Shown in pieces: positions 8,943 to 19,698 of a DNA stretch of 64,000 nt. Origin of the DNA: Acidimicrobiia bacterium (GTDB taxonomy: Bacteria > Actinomycetota > Acidimicrobiia > Acidimicrobiales > Acidimicrobilacustridaceae); assembly GCA_020832495.1 (NCBI GenBank), contig JAFIEP010000129.1, positions 1 to 64,000 of the forward strand, read 5' to 3'. Under the pieces are notes generated by a model, which saw only the letters and a program-made list of their open reading frames with translations, was not told the origin of the DNA and did not search any database. Within the stretch, counting starts at the first letter, position 1. The number at the start of each line of letters is the position of its first letter. The position numbers and the translations under genes are program-made.

Positions 8943-10984
8943 CAGCCGCCGCCGCCCGGGGGCCCAGCACCGGAGGCAGCGGCCACCTCGTCGTCGCCAT
9001 CGCCATCTGGATCGTCGTCGTCGGGGAGGTCCATCCCGGCGAGGGGCGCGAGCAGCCGACGCACGAGCGGCGCGGCGGCGTCACCACCGAAGCCCGACTC
9101 CTCGAGCACCACGAAGCTGACGATCTCGGGCGCGCCGACCGGACCATAGGCGGCGAACACCGCCGAGTCGGCTCGCCCAGCCACCTCGGCCGTGCCCGTC
9201 TTGCCCGCCACCGGCCACCGATCGTGCTCCCAGCCCTCGAAGGCCCCCCGGGCGGTTCCGCCCGGTGCCGAGGTCACCCCGGCCAGGCCCTCGGTGATGG
9301 CGGCCAGCCACTCGGGTGCCATGGGCACCTCCCCGATGACCTCCGGTTCCACCACGTAGACGAGGTCGTCGGGATCGTCGATCGAGCCGCCGGCCACCAG
9401 CACCCGGTCGACCAGCCGAGGCCGCCACAGCGTGCCGCCGTTGGCAACGGAGGCGTAGGCGTTGGCCACCTGCAGCGGCGTGGCCAACAGGTCGCCCTGG
9501 CCGACCGAGATGTTCGCAGCGTCGCCCGGATACCAGTTCGGATCGCCACGCTCCTGTTCCTCGGGGCTCATCGCCTCGTACAGCTCCCGCTTCCAGTCGG
9601 CGTCGGGCACCACCCCGGCCGCTTCCCCGGCCAGGTCCACCCCGGTGGTGGCGCCGAAACCGAACTGACGGATGCCGTCCTGGAGCACCTCGCCGCGTTC
9701 CTCACGCTGGCGCCACGCCCGATCGGCCAGCCAGAAGTAGTAGACGTTGCTCGACACGGTGAGCGACCGGCTCAGGTTCACGGGCCCGAAGCGCTGTGAC
9801 CCAGCGTTGCGCAGTGTGCAGGCCGGCCCCGTGCAGTTCTCGATGGTGTAGGTGCCGGGATCGTCGATGGTGGTCTCCGGCGCCACCATGCCGGCTTGCA
9901 GGGCGGCCACCGCCGTGAACGGTTTCAGGGTCGAGCCGGGGGCGTAGAGGCCGGTGACGGCCCGGTTGGTGAGCGGGTTCTGGGCGGCGTCACCGGCGGT
10001 GAGGCGCTCGTAGCGCTCCGAGGAGATGCCGTTCACGAAGTCGGCGGGCTCAAAGGTCGGATACGAGGCCAACGCCCGCACCGACCCATCCCGCGGGTCG
10101 AGGAGCACCACCGAACCCGCCGGCGACCGGAACACCTGACCGCCCCGACGGCCACCGCGGACGGCAGCCAGTTGGGCTGCCAACTCGGCCTCGGCCTGGG
10201 CCTGCAGGTCGAGATCCACCGCCAAGACGATGTCGTTGCCCGGACGGGGCAGTCGGTGTTCGACGGTGCGCACCACCCGACCCTGGGCGTCGACCTCGAC
10301 CACCCGTTGCCCAGGCACCCCGCGCAACTCGTGCTCGAACGCTCGTTCCACCCCTGTCTTGCCGATGTTGTCATCGGGCTCGTAGGGCTTGCCGTGGTCC
10401 TCGATCTCCCGCTCGGCCTCCCACTCCTCCACCGAGATGCGCCCGACGTAGCCCAAGATGTGCGCAGCCCGCTCGTCATGGGGATAGCTGCGCACCGACT
10501 CGCGTCGGACCGCCACACCAGGGAAGTCGTCAGCCCGCTCGGCCAGGAACACCTCGAAGTCCTCGGGCACGTCGATGGCCACCGGGATCGGCTGCAGTGG
10601 GTTGAACTGCGGGTCGGTGAGGCGCCGCTCGATGCGGTGCACCTTCGACGGCACCCCGAACGCAGTGAGCTCCGCCGCCAGGGCGGTGACCAGTTCGTCG
10701 CGTTCGTCGGGCTCGAGTTCGCTGAGTTCGCCCGCTTCGACGGTGACCACCAGCGACGTCCGGTTGTCGACCAGCACCGTGCCGGCGCGGTCGAGGATGC
10801 GGCCCCGAGGTGCCTCCTCGGCGATGATGCGCACCCGGTTGGCCTGCGACAGCTGTTCGTACTCGTCCGCCGCCATGATCTGCAGGAACCACAGACGAGC
10901 GAAGAGCACGGCGAACAGCGACAGCACGACGACACCCACGATGCTGAGGCGCAAGTGGGGTGTGTCCGACGCCGACCGGCTCAC
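8942..10984 (-). CDS. mrdA: Penicillin-binding protein 2 (class B transpeptidase)
   Basis: This is a 680-residue bitopic cell-wall transpeptidase of the elongasome. It starts at GTG 10984. One membrane segment (residues about 13-36) is followed by the PBP dimerisation region containing RGRILDRAGTVL. The catalytic motifs are in order: SxxK in YAPGSTLKPFTAV, SxN in TVSSNVYYFW, and KTG in VAGKTGTAEVAG. The C-terminus is an acidic, Gly-rich tail. It lies downstream of mreD after a 190-nt gap and directly precedes rodA with a 1-nt overlap, the conserved PBP2-RodA pair. It is the likely beta-lactam target of side-wall synthesis. Confidence 0.95.
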   Translation of the reverse strand: MSRSASDTPHLRLSIVGVVVLSLFAVLFARLWFLQIMAADEYEQLSQANRVRIIAEEAPRGRILDRAGTVLVDNRTSLVVTVEAGELSELEPDERDELVTALAAELTAFGVPSKVHRIERRLTDPQFNPLQPIPVAIDVPEDFEVFLAERADDFPGVAVRRESVRSYPHDERAAHILGYVGRISVEEWEAEREIEDHGKPYEPDDNIGKTGVERAFEHELRGVPGQRVVEVDAQGRVVRTVEHRLPRPGNDIVLAVDLDLQAQAEAELAAQLAAVRGGRRGGQVFRSPAGSVVLLDPRDGSVRALASYPTFEPADFVNGISSERYERLTAGDAAQNPLTNRAVTGLYAPGSTLKPFTAVAALQAGMVAPETTIDDPGTYTIENCTGPACTLRNAGSQRFGPVNLSRSLTVSSNVYYFWLADRAWRQREERGEVLQDGIRQFGFGATTGVDLAGEAAGVVPDADWKRELYEAMSPEEQERGDPNWYPGDAANISVGQGDLLATPLQVANAYASVANGGTLWRPRLVDRVLVAGGSIDDPDDLVYVVEPEVIGEVPMAPEWLAAITEGLAGVTSAPGGTARGAFEGWEHDRWPVAGKTGTAEVAGRADSAVFAAYGPVGAPEIVSFVVLEESGFGGDAAAPLVRRLLAPLAGMDLPDDDDPDGDGDDEVAAASGAGPPGGGG

Positions 10985-11174
10985 CGCCGCCTCACCCGGT
11001 CGTGGACCGCTGGCTGCTGGGTTCCGGGGGCGCCACTGCCGTACCGGGGCGCAGCATCCATACCGCCCGTCAACCTACCGCAGCGCGCCCGCCATGCGAC
11101 GGCGCCACAGCGGCCCGACCGCCGGCGACGAGGGCGACCGTGGCGCGCCGCCACAGCCCAGTGACGCGCCACCG

Positions 11175-11690
11175 TCAGACCCGGAAGCGCACGCCGGGCC
11201 GCGATCGCTCGACCCAGATCCAGCGGGTGAGCCGGGTGAACGGATGCACCAGCACGGCGTTGGCCAGGGCCATCACGGCCACCACCCGCACCGTCTGCGG
11301 CCCCACCAGGTCGAGCCCGGCCAACACCCGAGCGGACAGGAGGTAGAGCACCACGGCCCCGACGGTGCCCACGACGGCCACCAGGCTGGCCACCACCGGG
11401 CTGGAGCGGGTGGTCGTGCCCTGGTAGCGGCCGACCAGGTAGCCCACGATCGTCCATCCCAGCGCGGACAGTCCGAGCGGCCGGCTGGTGATGAGCAGAT
11501 CGGCCACCACCCCACAGGTGAAGCCCATCAGCGCCCCGCGGCGGTCACCTGCCGTGAGGCCGGCGGCAATGGTGAGACACAACAACGCGTCGACGGCCAC
11601 CCCGCCCAGTCGGAACTGGGAGAACACCGCCACCTGCGCCACCGCCATGGTGCCGACGATGGCCGCCATGCGGAATCCAGGGGCGTTCAC
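11175..11690 (-). CDS. mreD: Rod shape-determining membrane protein MreD
   Basis: This is a small integral membrane protein of the MreBCD elongation complex, 171 residues from GTG 11690, which forms a GTGA overlap with the mreC stop. A longer GTG start at 11705 is possible. It has about five hydrophobic segments and the MreD-like stretch GFTCGVVADLLI followed by PLGLSALGWTIVGYLVG, which resembles the family's conserved core. It is assigned mainly by position between mreC and PBP2 together with its topology. Confidence 0.88.
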   Translation of the reverse strand: MNAPGFRMAAIVGTMAVAQVAVFSQFRLGGVAVDALLCLTIAAGLTAGDRRGALMGFTCGVVADLLITSRPLGLSALGWTIVGYLVGRYQGTTTRSSPVVASLVAVVGTVGAVVLYLLSARVLAGLDLVGPQTVRVVAVMALANAVLVHPFTRLTRWIWVERSRPGVRFRV

Positions 11691-12517
11691 CCTCGCTGCT
11701 CCCACAACAACACGGTGACGTAGAGCAGTTCGTCCATGGCCACGAGCGGCTCGACGGTGGCGTCCCGGGACAAGTTGACCTCGTCGGCGTCCACCGCCCT
11801 GATCCGCCCCACCGGCACATCAGGGGGGTAGAGGCTCCGCTCGGCACCGCTGGTCACCACCAGGTCACCCGGTTCGACGTCGGTGCGCAGATCGAACGAG
11901 GCCCGCAGCAGTCGGCCTTCCCCACGACCGGTGACCACGCCCAGACCGCTCGTGCCGGGCACCTTCACCCCTGCTTGGTACCCGGGATCGGTCAGGAGGC
12001 GCACCACGGCCCGACTCCCCGACACCTGGGCCACCTGGCCGACCAGACCCCGACCGCTGACCACTGGCATGCCGGCGCGGATGCCATCGTCGGAGCCCTT
12101 GTCCAGCTCGACGGTCTGCTCGAAGTTGCCCACCGAGCCGGTGACCACCCGGGCGTGGACCTCCCCCACGTCCTCGACGAAGCCCAGTTCCAGCTGGGCC
12201 TGGAGCTGGGTGAGTTCCCGCTCGGCCGCCTCGGCGTCGGCCAGGTCCCCCTCCAGCTCGGCCACCCGCTCACGAAGGGTCTCGTTCTCCTCGCGCAGGC
12301 TTCCTTGCTGGCGCGCCCCGTCCCAGGCGTCACCCACCGGCCGGAAGACGTTCCCCGCCGTCTCGCCCACGGGGGCGAAGAACCCGAGCACGGCCGAGCG
12401 CACCGACTCGATCGGGGCAAAACCACGGGCGTCGAGGGTCAGCAGCGTGACCGAGGTGAGCACCAGCAGGCCGAACGTGAGCCGAGATCGACTACCGCCG
12501 CGGCGCGTGGTGGCCAT
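11687..12517 (-). CDS. mreC: Rod shape-determining protein MreC
   Basis: This is a 276-residue bitopic periplasm-facing scaffold that links MreB and MreD to the PBP2-RodA synthase. Residues 14-30 form the membrane anchor. Residues about 75-110 form a coiled coil (REENETLRERVAELEGDLAD), and the remainder is the double beta-barrel domain containing VVTGSVGNFEQTVELDKGS, GMPVVSGRGLVGQV and GDLVVTSGAERSLYPPDVPV. ATG 12517 follows mreB by 9 nt, and the stop overlaps mreD. Confidence 0.95.
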   Translation of the reverse strand: MATTRRGGSRSRLTFGLLVLTSVTLLTLDARGFAPIESVRSAVLGFFAPVGETAGNVFRPVGDAWDGARQQGSLREENETLRERVAELEGDLADAEAAERELTQLQAQLELGFVEDVGEVHARVVTGSVGNFEQTVELDKGSDDGIRAGMPVVSGRGLVGQVAQVSGSRAVVRLLTDPGYQAGVKVPGTSGLGVVTGRGEGRLLRASFDLRTDVEPGDLVVTSGAERSLYPPDVPVGRIRAVDADEVNLSRDATVEPLVAMDELLYVTVLLWEQRG

Positions 12518-12526
12518 GATTGCCCA

Positions 12527-13567
<1,041 letters not shown>

Positions 13568-13694
13568 ACAGGGGTGCCTCCCAGGCGGAGGTGAAGGAGG
13601 GATGCGCGGCCGAGGCCGCACTGCTCAGGGTAGGCCACGTCGGTGTTCGATGTGGCAGCGAGGATTCCGGGGCCAGCGTCCCCGGCTCACGCTC

Positions 13695-13723
13695 ACCTTA
13701 CGGGGTTCGTAACACAATCGCAA
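13695..13723 (-). promoter_or_regulatory. Predicted mreB promoter
   Basis: On the minus strand TTGCGA (13718-13723) and TAAGGT (13695-13700) are separated by exactly 17 nt, the best sigma-70-like match seen upstream of the wall operon. The predicted start, near 13688, leaves a 5' leader of about 120 nt before the mreB ATG. The remaining intergenic sequence between ndk and mreB shows no gene. Confidence 0.55.
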
Positions 13724-13773
13724 TCGACGTGGTACGACCTCCGTGGCCACCCAGGAGGGCGCCGACCCACGGG

Positions 13774-14184
13774 TCAGGCCAGGTTCGGGAACCAGATACC
13801 GATCTCGCGCTCGGCCGACTCGGCAGAGTCGGAGCCGTGGATGAGATTCTCGGTGAACAAGATGCCCAGGTCACCACGAATGGTGCCCGGTGCGGCCTGA
13901 CGCGGGTTGGTGGCCCCCATCATGGTGCGCACCACCTGCCAGGTGTCCTCAGGACCCTCCACCACCGCCACCACGGCCGGGCCGCGGGTGATGAACTCGA
14001 TGAGCTCGCCGTAGAACGGCTTGTCGGCGTGCTCGGCGTAGTGCTCGGCGGCCACGGCCTCGGTGACCGTGCGCAGTTCGAGGGCGACGAGGGAGAGTCC
14101 GCGACGCTCGAAGCGGGCGAGGATCTCGCCGACGAGGCCCCGCTCCACGGCGTCGGGCTTGCAGATGACCAAGGTGCGATCCAT
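13774..14184 (-). CDS. ndk: Nucleoside diphosphate kinase
   Basis: This 136-residue enzyme transfers the gamma-phosphate of ATP to nucleoside diphosphates through a phosphohistidine. It begins MDRTLVICKPDAVERGLVGE, the family's phosphate-binding start. The usual active-site NxxHGSDS motif appears as NLIHGSDSAESAEREIGIWF near the C-terminus, with the catalytic His. The start ATG 14184 gives the standard length. A TAGCCT hexamer ends 8 nt before the ATG and no ribosome site is evident, suggesting a very short leader. It lies 20 nt downstream of folC. Confidence 0.97.
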   Translation of the reverse strand: MDRTLVICKPDAVERGLVGEILARFERRGLSLVALELRTVTEAVAAEHYAEHADKPFYGELIEFITRGPAVVAVVEGPEDTWQVVRTMMGATNPRQAAPGTIRGDLGILFTENLIHGSDSAESAEREIGIWFPNLA

Positions 14185-14204
14185 GGCGCCGCAGGCTACG
14201 ACGG

Positions 14205-15509
14205 TCACTCGTCGTCGTGCGAAACGAGCGCCGGGGCCGACCGGGCCGCTCCCACCACGGTGAGTGACCCGGCCACCAGGATGGCGTCGGGATCCTCGGC
14301 CACGGCCAGCGCCCGGCTCACGGCCCGTTCGACCTCGGGCACGACCTCGACGGGGAGGCCCAGGGCTCGCCCCGCCTCGGCCAGCAGTTCTGGTTCGACG
14401 GCGCGGGGCGAGGGCGCTCGGCAAGCGATGACACCGTCGATCCCGCCGGCACACAGCGCCTCGAGCATGGTCCGCGGGTCGCGACCCTCGAGCAGTCCGA
14501 CCACGAGGAAGCGACGCCCGTCGACGGCGAAATCCTCGGTGAAGGCGTGCGAAGCCGCTGCGGCCCCCGGGGGGTTGTGGGCGCTGTCGAGCACGACCAA
14601 CGGCTGGCGGTGCGCCACCTCCAGACAGCCCGGCATCCGAACGGCGGCGAACGCCTCCCGAGCGACATCGGGGTCGCACGGCCGACCGAAGAACGCTTCG
14701 GCAGCGGCCAGGGCCAGGGCGGCGTTGGTGCCCTGGTGATCACCGAACGCCGGCAGGAACACGTCGTCGATCTCCCCGGCGGGGGTCCGCAGGTCGAGCA
14801 CCTGTCCCCCGATGGCCGGCCGTTGCGCGACCACACCGAGGTCCTCGTCGAGGACCCACAGCTGTTCACCAGCAGCGTCGGTGAAGATGCTGCGCAGTGC
14901 CGGGTCGGTCTCGCCCAACACCAAGAAGGAGTCCTCCTTGACGATGCCCACCTTCTCCCAGGCAATGGCGGCCCGCCAGTCCCCTTCGCCGTCGGTGTGG
15001 TCGTACCCGATGTTGGTCACCACCGCCACCGGGGAGCGCACAACGTTGGTGGCGTCGTAGCGGCCCAGGAGGCCCACCTCCACCACGGCCACGTCCACCG
15101 CCTGGGTGGCGAACCAACTGAACGCCGCTGCGGTGGTGAGCTCGAACCACGACAGTTCGACGCCGGCCATGGGCGCCACCGCGGCGATCTCCCCGATCAC
15201 CTGTGCGAAGCCCTCGTCGGAGATGGGTTCACCGTCGATGCAGATGCGTTCGTTCACCCGCTGCAGGTGCGGACTGGTGGCCGTCCCCACGCCGAGGCCG
15301 TGGGCCCGCAGCAGCGAGGTCACCATGCGGGCCACCGAACCCTTGCCGTTGGTGCCAGTGATGTGGATGCTGGGGTAGGCCAAATGCGGATCACCGAGGA
15401 CGCCCAAGAGGGCTTCGATCGGAGCCAACGTCAGGTCGTCGATACGACCGGCGGTCGCTTCGCGGTTGCGGTGCCGGTCCAGCCAGGCCAGGGCGTCGGG
15501 GTAATCCAC
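14205..15509 (-). CDS. folC: Bifunctional folylpolyglutamate synthase / dihydrofolate synthase
   Basis: This 434-residue Mur-ligase-family enzyme adds glutamate to folates (and to dihydropteroate in bifunctional forms) using ATP. The P-loop is [14 protein letters not shown]. Further family marks are [20 protein letters not shown] (folate binding), [28 protein letters not shown] and [12 protein letters not shown] in the C-terminal domain. Translation starts at GTG 15509. It stands between clpX and ndk; valS, which often separates clpX and folC, is absent here. Confidence 0.93.
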   Translation of the reverse strand: MDYPDALAWLDRHRNREATAGRIDDLTLAPIEALLGVLGDPHLAYPSIHITGTNGKGSVARMVTSLLRAHGLGVGTATSPHLQRVNERICIDGEPISDEGFAQVIGEIAAVAPMAGVELSWFELTTAAAFSWFATQAVDVAVVEVGLLGRYDATNVVRSPVAVVTNIGYDHTDGEGDWRAAIAWEKVGIVKEDSFLVLGETDPALRSIFTDAAGEQLWVLDEDLGVVAQRPAIGGQVLDLRTPAGEIDDVFLPAFGDHQGTNAALALAAAEAFFGRPCDPDVAREAFAAVRMPGCLEVAHRQPLVVLDSAHNPPGAAAASHAFTEDFAVDGRRFLVVGLLEGRDPRTMLEALCAGGIDGVIACRAPSPRAVEPELLAEAGRALGLPVEVVPEVERAVSRALAVAEDPDAILVAGSLTVVGAARSAPALVSHDDE

Positions 15510-15565
15510 GGTGGGCCGGTTGCTCCGTCAGGTCGCCGAGGCAGCAGGCAGCGAGTCAGCGGCGC

Positions 15566-16843
15566 TCACGAGGCGGCGCGTCGAGGGCGACTCTGGCCCG
15601 AGGACCGGTTGCTCTTGGGCACCAGCGTGGGGTTCACCTTCTCCGAGACGACCTGCTCGTCGATGATGACCTTGGCCACGTCGTCACGACCGGGCAGGTC
15701 GTACATGACCCCGAGCAACACCTCTTCCATGATGGCCCGCAGGCCACGAGCGCCGGTGCCCCGCAGCAAGGCCTGGTCGGCGATGGCGCCCAGCGCCTCG
15801 TCGGTGAACTCGAGCTCCACGTCCTCGAGCTCGAAGAACTTGTGGTACTGCCGGACGAGGGCGTTCTTCGGCTCGACCAGGATGCGCACGAGCGCTTCAC
15901 GCTCGAGGTGCGACACGGCGCCGACCACCGGCAAGCGCCCGATGAACTCGGGGATGAGGCCGAACTTCAGCAGGTCCTCGGGCAGCACCTGGGCGAACAA
16001 TTCGCCGATGTCCTTCTCCTCGGGCCGCCGGACGTCGGCGGAGAACCCCACGCCGTGGCCACCGGCGCGGGACTCGATGATCTTTTCGATGCCGGCGAAG
16101 GCACCACCACAGATGAAGAGGATGTTCGTGGTGTCGATCTGGATGAACTCCTGGTGGGGATGCTTGCGCCCCCCTTGGGGTGGGACCGAGGCCGTGGTGC
16201 CCTCGAGGATCTTGAGGAGCGCCTGCTGCACGCCTTCGCCCGAGACGTCGCGAGTGATCGAGGGGTTCTCGCTCTTGCGGGCCACCTTGTCGATCTCGTC
16301 GATGTAGATGATGCCGTTCTCGGCCTTCTTGACGTCATAGTCCGCTGCCTGGATGAGCTTCAGCAGGATGTTCTCGACGTCCTCACCCACGTAGCCCGCC
16401 TCGGTGAGCGCCGTGGCATCGGCGATGGCGAACGGGACGTTCAACATGCGAGCCAAGGTCTGCGCCAGCAGCGTCTTGCCACAGCCGGTGGGCCCGATGA
16501 GCAGGATGTTGGACTTGGCCAGCTCGACGTCGTCGGCGTGGCCGGCGCCGTACTGCACCCGCTTGTAGTGGTTGTAGACCGCCACCGACAGGATGCGCTT
16601 GGCTGGTTCCTGGCCGATGATGTAGTCGTTCAGGAACTCGTAGATCTCACGAGGCTTGGGCAACTCGTCGAAGCGCAGCTCCGACGTCTCGGCCAGCTCC
16701 TCCTCGATGATCTCGTTGCACAGGTCGATGCACTCGTCGCAGATGTACACGCCGGGGCCGGCGATCAGCTTCTTGACCTGCTTCTGGGACTTCCCGCAGA
16801 ACGAGCACTTCAGCAGCTCGCCTCCGTCTCCGAACTTGGCCAC
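15566..16843 (-). CDS. clpX: ATP-dependent Clp protease ATP-binding subunit ClpX
   Basis: This 425-residue AAA+ unfoldase feeds tagged proteins to ClpP. The N-terminal zinc-binding domain is seen as [15 protein letters not shown]...CDECIDLC. The Walker A motif is [14 protein letters not shown], Walker B is [10 protein letters not shown], and the ClpP-docking loop lies in the [19 protein letters not shown] to IGF-like region. The start GTG 16843 follows a strong GGGGGAAG site. It lies 39 nt downstream of clpP on the same strand. Confidence 0.97.
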   Translation of the reverse strand: MAKFGDGGELLKCSFCGKSQKQVKKLIAGPGVYICDECIDLCNEIIEEELAETSELRFDELPKPREIYEFLNDYIIGQEPAKRILSVAVYNHYKRVQYGAGHADDVELAKSNILLIGPTGCGKTLLAQTLARMLNVPFAIADATALTEAGYVGEDVENILLKLIQAADYDVKKAENGIIYIDEIDKVARKSENPSITRDVSGEGVQQALLKILEGTTASVPPQGGRKHPHQEFIQIDTTNILFICGGAFAGIEKIIESRAGGHGVGFSADVRRPEEKDIGELFAQVLPEDLLKFGLIPEFIGRLPVVGAVSHLEREALVRILVEPKNALVRQYHKFFELEDVELEFTDEALGAIADQALLRGTGARGLRAIMEEVLLGVMYDLPGRDDVAKVIIDEQVVSEKVNPTLVPKSNRSSGQSRPRRAAS

Positions 16844-16882
16844 GTCGCTTCCCCCGGGGATCAGCTCGTCGGTGCCGCCGCC

Positions 16883-17521
16883 TCAGCGGATGGCAGTGAT
16901 CGGTTCGGCGGCTTCGGACAGGGAGCGCCGCGAGATGACCTCGTCGATGATCCCGTACTCCTGTGCCTCCTCCGCCGACATTACAAAGTCTCGGTCGGTG
17001 TCGCGGTGGACCTTCTCCAATTCCTGCCCGGTGTGCTCGGCCAGGATCTGCTCGAGCAGGTCCCGCATGCGCAGGATCTCGTTGGCGGCCAGCTCCAGAT
17101 CGGTGCCCTGGCCGTAGGCCCGGGCATAGGGCTGGTGCAGCAGGATGCGAGCGTGGGGCAGGGCCAGACGCTTGCCCGGCGTGCCCGCCGCCAGCAGCAC
17201 GGCAGCGGCCGACGCTGCTTGGCCGAAGCAGATGGTGGTGATGTCGGGCTTGATGAACTGCAGCGTGTCGTAGATGGCGAACAACGCCGTGATGTCACCA
17301 CCGGGCGAGTTGATGTAGAGGTTGATGTCCTTGTCGGGGTTCTCCGACTCGAGGTGCAGCAACTGGGCGCAGATGAGGTTGGCGATCGTGTCGTCGATCG
17401 GCGTGCCCACGAAGATGATGTTCTCCTTGAGCAACTTCGAGTAGAGGTCGTAGCCCCGCTCGCCCCGGTTGGTCTGCTCGACCACCGTGGGCACCAGGTA
17501 GTTGGTCATCGACTCGATCAC
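16883..17521 (-). CDS. clpP: ATP-dependent Clp protease proteolytic subunit (ClpP2-type)
   Basis: This 212-residue serine protease forms the tetradecameric degradation chamber. The catalytic serine is in [19 protein letters not shown] and the histidine is in [11 protein letters not shown]. The GQAASAAA form, rather than GMAASMGA, matches the actinobacterial ClpP2 type, which in mycobacteria works only together with ClpP1. No second clpP is in the window. The start is GTG 17521, giving a GTGA overlap with tig; an internal ATG at 17509 is also possible. Confidence 0.96.
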   Translation of the reverse strand: MIESMTNYLVPTVVEQTNRGERGYDLYSKLLKENIIFVGTPIDDTIANLICAQLLHLESENPDKDINLYINSPGGDITALFAIYDTLQFIKPDITTICFGQAASAAAVLLAAGTPGKRLALPHARILLHQPYARAYGQGTDLELAANEILRMRDLLEQILAEHTGQELEKVHRDTDRDFVMSAEEAQEYGIIDEVISRRSLSEAAEPITAIR

Positions 17522-18915
17522 TCGTCGTCCTCTCGGTCTTCGGGACCTGCTGCTTCGTCAGGGCCACCGGCGTCGGTGTCGTCGGTGGTGTCGGCGTCTG
17601 CGGCCTCGTCGTCGAACAGCGCCCGATCGATGGGTGTGCCGTCCTCGTCGACGATCTCCACACGTTCGAGCAGCCAGTCGAAGGCCTTGCGCTTCGCCAG
17701 GTCCGAGCGTATCGCCTTCACCTGGCCACCGTGCTCGAACTGTTCACGCACCTCGTCGACCGACGCCTCGACCCGCTCGGCCACCCGCTGCCACTCGGCT
17801 TCGAGGTCGTCGTCGGAAACCTCGAGGTCCTCCTGGGTGGCCACGGCCCGCAGGGCGAGGTCCACTCGGCAGGCCACCTCGGCCATGCCGCGCAGCTCCT
17901 CGACGAACTGCTCGGCGGTGCGGCCCTGCATGGCCAGCCACCGTTCGATGTCGAGCCCCTGTGCCTGCAGGCGCAGCGCCATGTCGCTGATGCGTTCCTG
18001 CAACTCGTTGGAGACCATGGCGTCGGGGATGTCCTGGTCGACGAGCGCAGCGAGAGCCTGGCCGGTCTTCTCGCGGAGCTGGGCCTGGGCCTGGGCCTTG
18101 CGGGTGCTCGTGGCCCGCTCCACGAGGTCGGCCCGCAGCTCGGCCATGGTCTCGAACTCGCTGGCCTCCGCCGCGAACTCGTCGTCGGCATCGGGGAGGA
18201 TCTTCGTCTGCACCTCCTTCACCAGGATGCGGAACTGCAGCTCGGCATCCTCCTGCACGGGATGGTCGGCGGTGAACTCCAGGATGTCGCCCACCTTGGC
18301 ACCGCGCAGCTGCTCGTCGACCTCCTCGACGATGCCGCCGGAGCCCACCTCGTAGCTGTAGTCCTCGGCGGTGAGGCCCGGTGCCGGCTCACCGTCGAGC
18401 AGCCCGTCGATGTCGATGACGACCACGTCCTCGTCGGTGGCGGGACGATCAACCGTCTCGAGGGTGGAGTGCACGCGGCGCAGGCGATCGATCTGTTCGT
18501 CGATCTCATCGTCGGACACGGTGGGCGAGTCGAGCACCACCCGCAGGGCCTCGTAGCCCCCCAGGGTGATCTCGGGCCGCACCTCGACGGTGGCCTCGAA
18601 GACGACCGGTCCGGTCTCCTCGCCCTCGGTGATGTCGATCTCCGGTTGGGCGATGACGTCGACCTCGTGCTCGCGCACGGCCTGGGAGTAGTAGTCGGGG
18701 ATGGCGTCGTTGAGCGCCTGGCCCCTGGCCACACCCGGGCCCAGGCGGGCCTCGAGTACCCGACGGGGTGCCTTGCCGGGCCGGAACCCGGGAATGCGCA
18801 CCTCGCGGGCGATCTGACGGAACGCTGCCTCGACGGCCTTCTCGACCTCGGCCTCGTCGACCTCGACGGACAGCTTGACTTTGTTGCCCTCGACGGGCTC
18901 GACGGTGGATTTCAC
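17518..18915 (-). CDS. tig: Trigger factor (ribosome-associated chaperone / peptidyl-prolyl isomerase)
   Basis: This 465-residue chaperone sits at the ribosomal exit tunnel. The N-terminal ribosome-binding signature is [15 protein letters not shown] (residues about 42-56). The FKBP-like middle domain follows ([17 protein letters not shown]...) and then the long helical C-terminal domain. An acidic Asp/Glu/Ala-rich tail extends about 40 residues beyond the usual end. Translation starts at GTG 18915. A TAGACT hexamer ends 9 nt before the start with no ribosome site, suggesting a leaderless or very short-leader mRNA. It is followed by clpP and clpX, the classical protein quality-control cluster. 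Confidence 0.95.
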   Translation of the reverse strand: MKSTVEPVEGNKVKLSVEVDEAEVEKAVEAAFRQIAREVRIPGFRPGKAPRRVLEARLGPGVARGQALNDAIPDYYSQAVREHEVDVIAQPEIDITEGEETGPVVFEATVEVRPEITLGGYEALRVVLDSPTVSDDEIDEQIDRLRRVHSTLETVDRPATDEDVVVIDIDGLLDGEPAPGLTAEDYSYEVGSGGIVEEVDEQLRGAKVGDILEFTADHPVQEDAELQFRILVKEVQTKILPDADDEFAAEASEFETMAELRADLVERATSTRKAQAQAQLREKTGQALAALVDQDIPDAMVSNELQERISDMALRLQAQGLDIERWLAMQGRTAEQFVEELRGMAEVACRVDLALRAVATQEDLEVSDDDLEAEWQRVAERVEASVDEVREQFEHGGQVKAIRSDLAKRKAFDWLLERVEIVDEDGTPIDRALFDDEAADADTTDDTDAGGPDEAAGPEDREDDE

Positions 18916-19086
18916 AGACCCGGGAGTCTACCGGTCCGCGCCCGCCGCCCGAACACCGGTTGCCATGCGTGGCGCTCGGGGTGGGCGAGTCGCCTGTGGG
19001 CGGGGCGGACGAGTCGCCTGTGGGTGGGGCGGGCGAGCGGGCCGGGCGGCGAGCCCGATCGACCCCGTGGCGCGGTTCGATCCCCC

Positions 19087-19141
19087 CACCGGCTCTGTGT
19101 GCAACCAGGTACCCATGCGGTACCCCACGGCACACGGAACC
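19087..19141. repeat. 55-bp direct repeat, copy 1
   Basis: This copy is identical base for base to 19168-19222, with a period of 81 bp and a 26-bp spacer. Inside are two KpnI-like hexamers GGTACC separated by CATGC and flanked by GTGTGC and GCACAC. The unit can therefore fold as a hairpin with an outer 6-bp stem, a 5x5 internal loop and an inner 6-bp stem. Confidence 0.9.
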
Positions 19142-19167
19142 CGAGATCGACCACGACGCCACGCCGA

Positions 19168-19222
19168 CACCGGCTCTGTGTGCAACCAGGTACCCATGCG
19201 GTACCCCACGGCACACGGAACC
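19168..19222. repeat. 55-bp direct repeat, copy 2
   Basis: This is a perfect second copy of 19087-19141. The 81-bp period is a multiple of three, so any reading frame would repeat the same peptide, but no start, ribosome site or conserved product supports coding. The two copies lie about 125-260 bp before tRNA-Pro. Confidence 0.9.
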
Positions 19223-19346
19223 TCGCGCCACCCGGCCGCACCGGAAGCGCCGGGGTAGCAGCGTCATCGACGATGCCCGATCCCGATTCGAACCCGCCGA
19301 GCGATCGGCTACCGTGACCGCGGCTCGGCACCGCCGGGCCACCAAC

Positions 19347-19421
19347 CGGGGTGTAGCGCAGCTTGGTTAGCGCGCCTGCTTTGGGAGCAGGAGGCCGGGA
19401 GTTCGAATCTCCCCACCCCGA
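19347..19421 (+). tRNA. tRNA-Pro (anticodon TGG)
   Basis: The acceptor stem CGGGGTG pairs with CACCCCG at 19414-19420. The anticodon arm CCTGC-TTTGGGA-GCAGG gives TGG at 34-36. The T arm contains GTTCGAATC. The discriminator is A, and CCA is not encoded. It is transcribed toward tRNA-Gly 43 nt downstream. Confidence 0.95.
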
Positions 19422-19464
19422 CCCAGCCGCCGCCGATGTGGCATCAACTAACGTGGCGGCCCTC

Positions 19465-19539
19465 GCGGGTGTAGCTCAATGGCTAGAGCCCCAGCCTTCC
19501 AAGCTGGTTATGCGGGTTCGATTCCCGTCACCCGCTCCA
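19465..19539 (+). tRNA. tRNA-Gly (anticodon TCC)
   Basis: The acceptor GCGGGTG pairs with CACCCGC (19529-19535). The anticodon arm CCAGC-CTTCCAA-GCTGG presents TCC. The T arm contains GGTTCGATTCC. The discriminator is T, and the CCA end is encoded at 19537-19539, unlike the neighbouring tRNA-Pro. Confidence 0.95.
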
Positions 19540-19650
19540 ACGCATCGGCCCAGGTCAGCCCACCGTCAGGGCGCCTGGGCCGAGGGCGTTGCGGCCACGG
19601 CAAGGGGCCAGTCCCGCGGCCAACGGGGGCAACTCCCGAAGCGCTCGACA

Positions 19651-19680
19651 GTCGGCTCTGTTAGGTTCAACTGAGCCGAC
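19651..19680. promoter_or_regulatory. Inverted repeat upstream of CSLREA lipoprotein gene
   Basis: GTCGGCTC (19651-19658) and GAGCCGAC (19673-19680) form a perfect 8-bp inverted repeat with a 14-nt spacer. It lies directly before the ribosome site of the gene starting at 19699. It could be an operator or a leader hairpin; no regulator can be named. Confidence 0.4.
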
Positions 19681-19698
19681 AAGCAGGGGGGATAACCG

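Larger units (their letters stand above)
18916..19346. other. 430-bp non-coding region between tig and tRNA-Pro
   Basis: No gene is convincing here. The region carries the tig promoter at its left edge, a Gly/Arg-coding-like but non-conserved stretch, and two copies of a 55-bp direct repeat. The remainder shows nothing recognisable. Confidence 0.6.

Noticed and set aside
19087-19222. CRISPR array
   Set aside because: There are only two units with one 26-bp spacer, no cas genes, and the repeat is too long (55 bp) with a different symmetry.
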